A model generated the notes under the pieces. The model had not been told where the DNA came from and searched no databases. It saw nothing but the letters and a program-made list of their open reading frames with translations. A DNA stretch of 17,201 nucleotides, taken from positions 1 through 17,201 of the forward strand of contig JAQBVK010000010.1 of the NCBI GenBank assembly GCA_027623585.1, in the 5' to 3' direction. The translations under genes and the position numbers were made by a program. The DNA comes from Planctomycetota bacterium. GTDB lineage: Bacteria > Planctomycetota > UBA1135. Numbering within the stretch: position 1 is the stretch's first letter; every line of letters starts with the position of its first letter. Positions 7,469-13,959 of this stretch are shown here, in pieces.

Positions 7469-10410
7469 GGAGCTGACCGGCGCGAGACCTCGGCCTTGGG
7501 CGTTCCGGCGAGCACGATCTGGCCGTCGACGCCGGTGAGTCCGTGCAAGAAGTAGGTCGCGGAGGCGCGCAAGTGCGTCGGTCCGGTTTCCAGCACTTGC
7601 AGCAAGGCTTCGACAGAACTGCGGGTCTGGCCGGCGTCGGCGAAGACGGGCGCGAGCTCGAAGCCCGAACCGCGCGCCGCGCTGGCGAACCAGGCAGACG
7701 GCGAGTCGTTGGCGTGATCACGCCACCACGCGAGATAGGTGCCGGCCGGATCGGGCAAAGTGCGGAAGTCCACGCACAATGTGCTCGCGAGCGCTTCGAG
7801 CAATTCCGCGTTGCGCGGGTCGCTCGGCAGCCAATCCATCAAGTTCTGCGCAACCGCGGGGTCGCCGAGCAATCCGCCCAGCAGCGCGGCGCGGCGCAGC
7901 AGCACGGGATCCCGGCTGACCAAGAAGGGTTGCAAGGTGCGGCGCGCGCCCGCGGCTCCGCGCTCGAGCAAGGCGCGCAGGTAGGAGCCTTCGAGCGCGG
8001 TGCCCGCGTACTCGGTGAACAAGGCGCCGAGGGCGACTTGAGCTTCCTCGCCTGGAATCGCGGCGATCGCGAGCAGCGCGGAAACGCGCAGCGCCGGCTG
8101 CTCCGAAGTCGCCGCCTCCTGAAGCGAAGGAAGCGCGCGCGCTTCGCCGAAACGTCCCAGCGCCCACACCGCTTCCTTGCGGAGTTCGTGAGCTTGGCCG
8201 GGAGCGGCGAAGGGCGCGACCTCATCGAGTGCAGCGGCATCGCCGAGCTCTCCGAGTCCGCGCAGGGCGGCGAGTTGCGTCGGCATGTCGTCCACGGCCA
8301 ATGCATCCCGCAACAAGGGCGCAGCTTCGGCGCCCAACTGCGGCAAAGCTGCCAGCGCCGCGACGCGAACGGCGAGGCGTTCGTCCGCCACCAAGAGGCG
8401 CGCCGCTTCGAGGCCGAGGCGTTCGATTCCGCGCCCGAGCACGCGCGTCCGCAACGGCTCCTCCACGGAGAACGCCGCGTCGGCGAGCGGGGCCGCGAAA
8501 CTCTGGTCGGGCACCATGAGCGCGGCGTCGACGAGTGCCAAGGCGGAATCGGCGTCGTTGGCGCGCGCCGAAAGTTGCCCCAAGGCTTCGGCCGCGAGGC
8601 TCGCGTCCCAGAACTCCGCGACGCCGCGCGTCTCGATCAACCGCGCGCACCATTGGCGCAAGGCAACGCCCTCCAGAGCGTTCAGCCGACCGCGCGTCAG
8701 AGCAACCATCGCGGCGGCGCGATCTCGTTCGTCCGCGCCTTCCATCGCGTCGAGCTGACTCGCGACGAAGTCGCGGCCGTCGGCGTCGTCAGCGGCGAGC
8801 AACTGCCACGAAGCCTCATCCCACAAGCGGTCGCACACCGCGAGGAGTTCGGCCACCGCGCTCTGCGAGGAGCCACGAAAAATCAATCGCTTGCGTTGAT
8901 TGCCCGCTTGGATCTCGATGATGGCGCCGATCGGATCCGCAGCAGCGCCGAAGCGGTTGCTCGCGGCCACGGAGCCGAGGATTCCGCTCTGCTCCAACTG
9001 CTGGAGCAGTTTCGCGAGCGTCCGCGCGCCCGCGAACCGTTCGGAGGTGAGGAGCCAAGCCTCCGCTCCGACGAGCACACGTGGCTCCACACCGGCGCCT
9101 GGGCGTGACCAGGAGACGCGGAGTTTCGGCAGTGAATCTGCCCCCACTTCGATGCGGCCGCGCAGGAAATCGAGCCCGGTGCTGCCGAGACGCTCCATCC
9201 ATGCGACCCAATCGCCGCGCTCCGGGAAGTCCGCGCCGCTGATCCGTTCGAGCGCGCCTTCGGCCAGGGTAGAGAAACGCGAGAACTGAGGGTAGAACAC
9301 CACGCCGGAGATCGAGCGCACCAGAACGAAGGGCACCTTCACGCGCCAAGAACCTGGCAGCCGCTCCGGTCCAGCCCGGTAGGCAAACTCGGCCAAGCAC
9401 GCGCCAGCGGCGGCGCTCGCAAAAAGATCGGGATCGTCGAGCAGAACCTCGAGGCGCGGGAGCGCGTCCTCGGGAATCAAGGTCGCGTCGTGCTCTTTCT
9501 GCTGCAACAGCAACGCAAAGGCGAGGTAGCCCGCCTCGGCGCCGGAACAACGCTGCCGGAGTTCGCTGACCACGAACGCTATCTGCTCAGGACGCGCTTC
9601 ACCGGCGAGAGTCGCTGCGGCGCTGAAGGCAACCTCGGACGAATCGTCGCGCAACACGCGGCGCAACGCGAGCCTGACTTCGGGCTGCGCCGGGAATCCG
9701 GAGAGCAGCCGCGCTGCGCGCAAGCGGACGTCCGCGTCGCGTCCGAGTTCGACGAACTGCAGCAAACGTTCGAGGTGCGCGCTGACCGGCGCGCGCTGGA
9801 GGCGTCCTTCCGCAAGCACGCGCACGCTGCGGTTCGGATGCGCCAGCAGCGAGACCGCACGTCCCGGTAACGAGCCTCCATTGAGCCGCAACGCCGCGTC
9901 GAGGCAGCGGCCTGCCGCTTCCACCATTCCGGTGCGCGAAGCGGCCTCGACCAGGGCGCTGACGTCGGTCGGATCTTCACTCACCGTGAGGCCGACCCAC
10001 TCCATCAGTTCCGCGCCGAGCAGGACCGTCGGTCCCCATTCGGATGAGAGGGCCTTCAAAGCGGTGAGACGCGTCTCCAGACCGAGCGCGCGCAAGCGTT
10101 CGAGAGCAGCGGCCCGAACCGGCGCGGCGAGGCTCTTCGAGGTCTCGAACTCGAAGAAGATTTGCTCCGCGAGGTTGGACGGCGGATCCCAGAGCGAAGG
10201 CACCACGGAACTCGCAGGCTCCGGCTGCGCTGCGGCGGCCTCATTCTCGGCCTGCTCGGAAGGATCCTGAGCCGGCTTCACCGGCGGCGGGATCTGGAGC
10301 CGGCCGGACTGGGCGGGCGCCGGCGCGGCGAGAAAACCGAGGGCGGCCAGAGCGCCGAAGACCAGGAGGCGGAGGCTGCGAGACAAGTGCGAAGGCCCGA
10401 AGGGGAGCAA
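7444..10410 (-). CDS. Large secreted HEAT-repeat protein
   Basis: This 988-residue protein has a Sec signal (about 10-35, ending near APAPAQ) and a Pro/Gln/Ala-rich linker to about residue 75. Most of the rest is alpha-helical repeats of HEAT/Armadillo type, for example VRVLAEGRL (197-205), VRLRAARLLSGF (228-239), LAVRVAALAALPQLG (679-693) and LRKEAVWALGRFGEA (743-757). Two similar modules punctuate it: LERISGADF...WVAWMERL (387-408) and FLHGLTGVDG...PWRAWL (954-986). A related YLAWWRDH sits at 892-899. A non-repeat region at about 425-530 may be a separate domain. The likely role is an extracytoplasmic protein-binding scaffold; the partner is unknown. The start is TTG at 10410, the only start upstream that keeps the full signal peptide. 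recG ends 39 nt upstream and the transglycosylase overlaps its end by 25 nt. Confidence 0.88.
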   Translation of the reverse strand: MLPFGPSHLSRSLRLLVFGALAALGFLAAPAPAQSGRLQIPPPVKPAQDPSEQAENEAAAAQPEPASSVVPSLWDPPSNLAEQIFFEFETSKSLAAPVRAAALERLRALGLETRLTALKALSSEWGPTVLLGAELMEWVGLTVSEDPTDVSALVEAASRTGMVEAAGRCLDAALRLNGGSLPGRAVSLLAHPNRSVRVLAEGRLQRAPVSAHLERLLQFVELGRDADVRLRAARLLSGFPAQPEVRLALRRVLRDDSSEVAFSAAATLAGEARPEQIAFVVSELRQRCSGAEAGYLAFALLLQQKEHDATLIPEDALPRLEVLLDDPDLFASAAAGACLAEFAYRAGPERLPGSWRVKVPFVLVRSISGVVFYPQFSRFSTLAEGALERISGADFPERGDWVAWMERLGSTGLDFLRGRIEVGADSLPKLRVSWSRPGAGVEPRVLVGAEAWLLTSERFAGARTLAKLLQQLEQSGILGSVAASNRFGAAADPIGAIIEIQAGNQRKRLIFRGSSQSAVAELLAVCDRLWDEASWQLLAADDADGRDFVASQLDAMEGADERDRAAAMVALTRGRLNALEGVALRQWCARLIETRGVAEFWDASLAAEALGQLSARANDADSALALVDAALMVPDQSFAAPLADAAFSVEEPLRTRVLGRGIERLGLEAARLLVADERLAVRVAALAALPQLGAEAAPLLRDALAVDDMPTQLAALRGLGELGDAAALDEVAPFAAPGQAHELRKEAVWALGRFGEARALPSLQEAATSEQPALRVSALLAIAAIPGEEAQVALGALFTEYAGTALEGSYLRALLERGAAGARRTLQPFLVSRDPVLLRRAALLGGLLGDPAVAQNLMDWLPSDPRNAELLEALASTLCVDFRTLPDPAGTYLAWWRDHANDSPSAWFASAARGSGFELAPVFADAGQTRSSVEALLQVLETGPTHLRASATYFLHGLTGVDGQIVLAGTPKAEVSRRSAPWRAWLDG

Positions 10411-10449
10411 CGGAATCGACGGGCGGAACCGCCGACGCGACCGACCATT

Positions 10450-12474
10450 CTAGTCTGGGGTTCGGAACACGGTTTCCCAATCCGTGCTACGCGCGAACTG
10501 GACCAGATCCGCGTCTCGCGCGGGATCGAAGAGCCGGAAGCCGGGAGCGCCATGCTGCCGTACGCCGCGCAGACTGCCAGGCCCGCGCGTGGCGAGGTCC
10601 GCTTCGGCGACCTGGAAGCCGTCCGTGCACTCCTCGATGCGAGAGAGGCGCGACTTGGCCGCCTCGGAACCGAAAATCAAGCATTCCCCGGCTGCAGCGC
10701 TTGGACCGCGCGCGAGGCGGCCGCGGAGTTGATGGAGACTTGCGAGACCGAGGCGCTCGGCTCCGACGATGAGCATGTGCTCCACGCCGGGCACGTCGAG
10801 TCCGACTTCCACCACGGTGGTGCCGCAGAGTACTGAGGACTCGCGACGCCGGAAGCGAGCGACTGCGGCTTCGATCGCGGCGCCAGCGAGGCGTCCATGC
10901 ACCTGCTCCATCGGAAGCCCGCTCCACGGTCCGGCACGCAACGCATTCGAGCACGCGAGCAATCCCCCTTCGCCGTCAATGCGAGGCGCGACGAAGAAAG
11001 CGCGCGCTCCTGCCTCGAGCAAGGGACGCAGACGCGCGGCTTCGATCAACCAATCCTTGGCCGGCAGCACGCGAGTCGTGACCGGTGCGGAAGAACCGAC
11101 GCGAGTGCGCAGGACCAAGGGATCCAGCGCTCCGTAGCGCGCCCAGGCCAGAGTGCGAGGAATCGGGGTCGCGGTCATCGTGAGTACGTGCGGCGCCACC
11201 CCTTTCGCAAGCAAGGCTGCCTTCTGTCGCACGCCAAAGCGATGCTGTTCGTCGAACACCACCAACCGCAGCCGCGCGAATCGCACGGCCGGCGAGAACA
11301 AAGCGTGGGTACCCACGACGAGCGCGGGCTCCGGTTTCGCCAAACGCGCGAGCGCCGCCGCGCGCGCGCGCGTGGGATCGTCGCCGAGCAAGCCCACCAC
11401 CGACACTCTCGCGCCGTGCAGCCAATCCCGGAATTGCGTGAGATGCTGGCGCGCGAGGATTTCGGTCGGCGCGAGCACGGCGGCCTGCCCGCCGCCGGCG
11501 ATCACGGCCAGAGCGAGCGCAAATGCCACGGCGGTTTTCCCGCTCCCCACTTCGCCATGCAGCAGGCGCTGCAAGCGCTCGCCTCGCGCGAGTTCCTCGC
11601 GCATCGCGGCGAGCGCAGCGTCCTGGTCCTCGTTCAGGCGGAACGGCAAGCGCGCGCGAATGCGTTCCCAGACTTCCGGCGCAACCGCGCGCTCGGCGCT
11701 CGGACTCACGGCGGCGCGCGCGGCGCGATGTGCGCGCTCGAGCCGCAAGATTTCCTGCAGCGCGAAGCGGCGCCGCGCGCGTTCCAAGGCCGTCGCGCTC
11801 GGCGGCGCGTGGACGATCGTCAATGCTTCGGACCAGGACGGCAGCTCCGCCGCCTCGAGCAAGTGCGCGGGGATCGGATCGCGCCAGCTCGCGAGCGCCG
11901 GCAAGGCCGCGCGCACGGCTCGTCGCAACACGGCCGGAGGCACGCCCGGCAGCTCGTCGTACTGCGGTTGCAGCGCGTCCTCCGGGTCCTCCGGGTTCAC
12001 GACCCGAGGCGAGATCAGCGTTGCTCCACGGCGAGAACTCAGAACCCCTTCGAGGCAAAGCTCCCGCCCTTCAGGGAAACTCTTCTTCAGATAGGGCTGG
12101 GAGAAATAGCTCGCGCGCAGCACAACTTCCGGCGCGACCGCGGCGCACAGACGAAGGGTGAGCACGCTGCGTCGCCCGCTCGGAGGCCACAAGGATATGG
12201 AGAGGACGCGCGCCGAAACGCGAACCCGCTCCCCGCCGGGCGCTTCGGCATCCCCACGCGCGGCAGCCTCGAGATCGGCAGCGGTGACGGGCCGGGCCGG
12301 AGCGAGATGCGCGCAAGGCAGCCGGAGCAATAAATCCCGAATCGTCCGAATTCTGGCGCCGGCGAGCAGCTCCGTCCGACCGGGCCCCAACCCGGGCAGC
12401 ATCTGCACCGAGTCCTCCAGTTGGAGGCCAGCCTTCTGCGTCTCCGTGCTCATCCCCCCATCATGAGGCTTCAT
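10450..12474 (-). CDS. recG: ATP-dependent DNA helicase RecG
   Basis: RecG remodels stalled replication forks and branch-migrates Holliday junctions in the cytoplasm. The 674 residues match the usual length (about 690). An N-terminal helix-hairpin-helix-like start (LPGLGPGRTELLAG) is followed by the OB-fold wedge domain (about 84-160). The SF2 motor has Walker A GEVGSGKT (307-314), PTEILARQH (336-344), DEQH box (408-411), TATPIPRTL (434-442), TTVVEVGLDVPGV (552-564) and motif VI QLRGRLARG (582-590). The C-terminal RecG signature is DGFQVAEADLATRGPG (618-633). Motif VI differs slightly from the common QLRGRVGRG but keeps both arginines. I chose the ATG at 12474, which has GGAGGG 12 nt upstream; ATG at 12453 is an alternative. 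It leads the operon with the HEAT, transglycosylase and M1 genes. Confidence 0.97.
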   Translation of the reverse strand: MKPHDGGMSTETQKAGLQLEDSVQMLPGLGPGRTELLAGARIRTIRDLLLRLPCAHLAPARPVTAADLEAAARGDAEAPGGERVRVSARVLSISLWPPSGRRSVLTLRLCAAVAPEVVLRASYFSQPYLKKSFPEGRELCLEGVLSSRRGATLISPRVVNPEDPEDALQPQYDELPGVPPAVLRRAVRAALPALASWRDPIPAHLLEAAELPSWSEALTIVHAPPSATALERARRRFALQEILRLERAHRAARAAVSPSAERAVAPEVWERIRARLPFRLNEDQDAALAAMREELARGERLQRLLHGEVGSGKTAVAFALALAVIAGGGQAAVLAPTEILARQHLTQFRDWLHGARVSVVGLLGDDPTRARAAALARLAKPEPALVVGTHALFSPAVRFARLRLVVFDEQHRFGVRQKAALLAKGVAPHVLTMTATPIPRTLAWARYGALDPLVLRTRVGSSAPVTTRVLPAKDWLIEAARLRPLLEAGARAFFVAPRIDGEGGLLACSNALRAGPWSGLPMEQVHGRLAGAAIEAAVARFRRRESSVLCGTTVVEVGLDVPGVEHMLIVGAERLGLASLHQLRGRLARGPSAAAGECLIFGSEAAKSRLSRIEECTDGFQVAEADLATRGPGSLRGVRQHGAPGFRLFDPARDADLVQFARSTDWETVFRTPD

Positions 12475-12486
12475 CCCACGCAGATT

Positions 12487-12492
12487 CCCTCC
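12487..12492 (-). promoter_or_regulatory. Shine-Dalgarno candidate for recG
   Basis: On the minus strand GGAGGG lies 12 nt before the ATG at 12474. The spacing is a little long, but it is the only strong ribosome site near the gene, and it favours 12474 over the internal ATG at 12453. Confidence 0.45.
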
Positions 12493-12579
12493 AAAACCCG
12501 TTACCAGCCAGTGTGCTCCTCGTAAAGCGGGTGTCGGAGACCATTCGGGGGGATGGAGCCGACACTTTCTCCACGTGAG

Positions 12580-12589
12580 AAAGGAGAGG
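12580..12589 (+). promoter_or_regulatory. Strong Shine-Dalgarno-like sequence before a 29-codon ORF
   Basis: AAAGGAGAGG sits 4 nt before the ATG at 12594 (7 nt from the GGAG core). It is the best ribosome-site match I found in the window. It can be masked by upstream CTTTCTC, by the terminator-like stem, or by CCTCTCCT at 12651-12658, which is complementary over 8 nt. Confidence 0.4.
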
Positions 12590-12627
12590 CGTCATGATCC
12601 GGGGGGGTCGTGACGCTTCTTGTTTTT
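12585..12627 (+). terminator. Rho-independent terminator-like hairpin
   Basis: The stem pairs 12585-12597 (AGAGGCGTCATGA) with 12608-12620 (TCGTGACGCTTCT). It gives 13 pairs including two G-U, around a 10-nt loop TCCGGGGGGG. It is followed by TTCTTGTTTTT (stem end and tract, 12617-12627). It reads on the plus strand, before the dehydrogenase gene, so it may end a small RNA or attenuate that gene. Confidence 0.45.
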
Positions 12628-12683
12628 ATGCGGCCGGGTCGGTCCAAGCCCCTCTCCTGTTAGGCTGCCGGCGATGGATCTGA
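12594..12683 (+). CDS. Possible 29-residue upstream ORF or leader peptide
   Basis: The ATG at 12594 follows AAAGGAGAGG at good spacing and opens 29 codons before TGA at 12681-12683. That stop overlaps the dehydrogenase start (ATG at 12674) by 10 nt, a geometry that would allow translational coupling. The peptide starts MIRGGRDASCFYAAG and has no recognisable domain or obvious run of a regulatory amino acid. Its start codon lies inside the terminator-like stem. It may be a chance frame; the ribosome site is the main support. Confidence 0.22.
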   Translation: MIRGGRDASCFYAAGSVQAPLLLGCRRWI

Positions 12684-13483
12684 GGTCGCGCTATGGCAGT
12701 TGGGCTTTGGTCACGGGCGCTTCGGCTGGGCTCGGCGAGTGCTTCGCCCGCGAGCTAGGCCGGCAGGGAATGAACCTGATCCTGGTGGCTCGCCGTGCCG
12801 AACGCTTGGAACGGCTCGCCGCCGACCTGCGCCGAGAGTGCAGGATCGAGGCGATTCCCGTCGCCGCCGATTTGACCGAGGAGGAGGGGCTCCAAGCTCT
12901 GATCCGCGCCGCGGCCGAGCACGAGGTCGGCCTGTTGGTGAACAACGCCGGCTTCGGTTGGAGCGGAGCTTTCGTCGAGCAAACAGATGAGAGCATCCGC
13001 CGTATGGTGCGGCTCAATTGCGAGGCTCCGGCGCGGATCGCGCGCGCCTTGCTCCCGAACATGGTGCGGCAGAGTCGCGGCGCGATGATCCTGATTGCGA
13101 GCGTCGCCGGCCACATGCCGACGCCCTGGATCAGCCTCTACGGTGCCAGCAAGGCTTTCGATCTCCACTTGGGCGAAGGACTTGCGGTGGAGCTGCGCAG
13201 CAGCGGCGTCGACGTGCTCACGGTTTCCCCTGGTCATACGCGCACCGAGTTTCACGGAGCCGCGGGAGTGAGTGGCTCGACCATCGGCGGTTCCGCCAAG
13301 CCGGAGGACGTGGTGCTCGACGCACTCCTCGCGCTCGGCCGCAAAGAGCTGCGCGTACACCGCGCGCTCAATCGTTTGCTGTGCTGGATCCCGCGCATCA
13401 CCACGCGGCGCGCGATGGCGAGCCTCTCGGGAGCCATGTTGGCGCGCCGTCTGCGCCGCACCCATGCTGAGCGAGAGGCTTGA
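12674..13483 (+). CDS. Short-chain dehydrogenase/reductase (SDR, DltE/COG0300-like)
   Basis: The 269-residue protein is a classical SDR, an NAD(P)-dependent oxidoreductase of the cytoplasm. The dinucleotide-binding motif is TGASAGLG (14-21), with arginines at 40-41 (VARR) that suggest NADP preference. NNAG is at 90-93. The catalytic set is N115, S143 (LIASVAG), Y156 and K160 (YGASK). PGHTRTEF (186-193) forms the usual cofactor-side loop. The C-terminal LNRLLCWIPRITTRRAM is typical of the COG0300 group. The substrate cannot be told. I use the ATG at 12674, which begins directly before the Rossmann fold; the longer frame starts with TTG at 12620, inside the T-rich tract. The stop overlaps the hemerythrin-like start as TGATG, so the two genes are translationally coupled. 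Confidence 0.94.
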   Translation: MDLRSRYGSWALVTGASAGLGECFARELGRQGMNLILVARRAERLERLAADLRRECRIEAIPVAADLTEEEGLQALIRAAAEHEVGLLVNNAGFGWSGAFVEQTDESIRRMVRLNCEAPARIARALLPNMVRQSRGAMILIASVAGHMPTPWISLYGASKAFDLHLGEGLAVELRSSGVDVLTVSPGHTRTEFHGAAGVSGSTIGGSAKPEDVVLDALLALGRKELRVHRALNRLLCWIPRITTRRAMASLSGAMLARRLRRTHAEREA

Positions 13484-13959
13484 TGCCGGACACCTTGCTC
13501 AGCGCATTGAATCAGGAGCACGTGGCTCTGCGCGAACTCTTGTTCACGGCGCTGGACGCGCTGGTCGAGGGCGATGCCGCGCTCGCCAAGAGTTCATTCC
13601 AGGAGTTCACGACACGGCTGCTCGACCACGCGGCCGCCGAAGAAGCGCACTTGATCCCCTTGTTCGCATCGCGCGGGCTCGAGAGCACCGGCTGCACGGC
13701 CGCGATCTTGCTCGCCGACCACGCCAAGTTGCGGCGCCTGCTGCACGAAGCGCGCGGGCGGCTGCCGCGTCCCGGCACCACGATCTCGCCGCGCGCGCGG
13801 GTCGAAGCGGTGCTTGCGATGCGCACCTTGATCGAACTGCTCGCGCATCACGACGAGCGTGAACGGAGCGGCTTCTTTCCGGCGTTGGACGTGGCGCTGA
13901 CGGAAGAAGAACGCGCGGCGCTCTACGTGATTTGCGCGCGCAGCCAGGCCAGCGCCTGA
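13483..13959 (+). CDS. Hemerythrin-like HHE-domain protein
   Basis: The 158-residue, mainly helical protein fits the hemerythrin/HHE cation-binding four-helix bundle. Likely di-iron ligands are H13 (NQEHVALREL), H49 and E53 (LLDHAAAEE), H80 (LLADHAKLRRLL) and H123 with E127 (HHDERE, followed by SGFFPAL). H56 and H122 are further histidines beside the sites. Such proteins bind O2 or NO, or act in iron or oxidative-stress responses; the exact role here is unknown. There is no export signal, so it is cytoplasmic. The start is ATG at 13483, overlapping the dehydrogenase stop by 1 nt. The last 37 nt overlap the 3' end of the cca gene on the other strand. Co-translation with an SDR may indicate a shared redox function, which is inference. 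Confidence 0.83.
   Translation: MPDTLLSALNQEHVALRELLFTALDALVEGDAALAKSSFQEFTTRLLDHAAAEEAHLIPLFASRGLESTGCTAAILLADHAKLRRLLHEARGRLPRPGTTISPRARVEAVLAMRTLIELLAHHDERERSGFFPALDVALTEEERAALYVICARSQASA

Larger units (their letters stand above)
12531..12627 (+). ncRNA. Candidate structured RNA or leader with three tandem hairpins
   Basis: Three adjacent hairpins can be drawn on the plus strand. The first is GTGTCGG (12531-12537) with CCGACAC (12559-12565), with an inner CCAT/ATGG pair and loop TCGGGGGG. The second is CTTTCTC (12565-12571) with GAGAAAG (12577-12583) and loop CACGT. The third is the terminator-like stem at 12585-12620 with a loop containing seven G. A T-rich tract ends the unit. This could be a free small RNA of about 95 nt or the 5' leader of the downstream dehydrogenase gene. 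A weak promoter-like pair (TTACCA 12501-12506, TAAAGC 12523-12528) precedes it. I do not recognise a known RNA family. The opposite strand, the recG leader, could fold similarly, so the strand is not certain. Confidence 0.35.

Noticed and set aside
7543..9108. A 521-residue plus-strand open frame opposite the HEAT gene
   Set aside because: It has no recognisable domain or signal, and the opposite strand has clear HEAT repeats and a signal peptide.
11359..11372. A (CG)7 run with Z-DNA potential inside recG
   Set aside because: It encodes an ordinary Arg-Ala-Arg-Ala stretch and such runs are expected in a GC-rich coding region.
10897..12333. A 478-residue plus-strand open frame opposite recG
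   Set aside because: RecG motifs are intact on the minus strand; the antisense product is Arg/Gln-rich and featureless.
12531..12627. Possible CsrA/RsmA-sponge RNA because several GGA triplets occur in and near the loops
   Set aside because: GGA is frequent in GC-rich sequence, the triplets are not regularly placed in hairpin loops, and the loops hold G runs instead of AnGGA.
12620..12673. An 18-residue extension of the SDR from TTG
   Set aside because: It starts inside the terminator T-tract, is not SDR-like, and the ATG at 12674 directly precedes the Rossmann fold.
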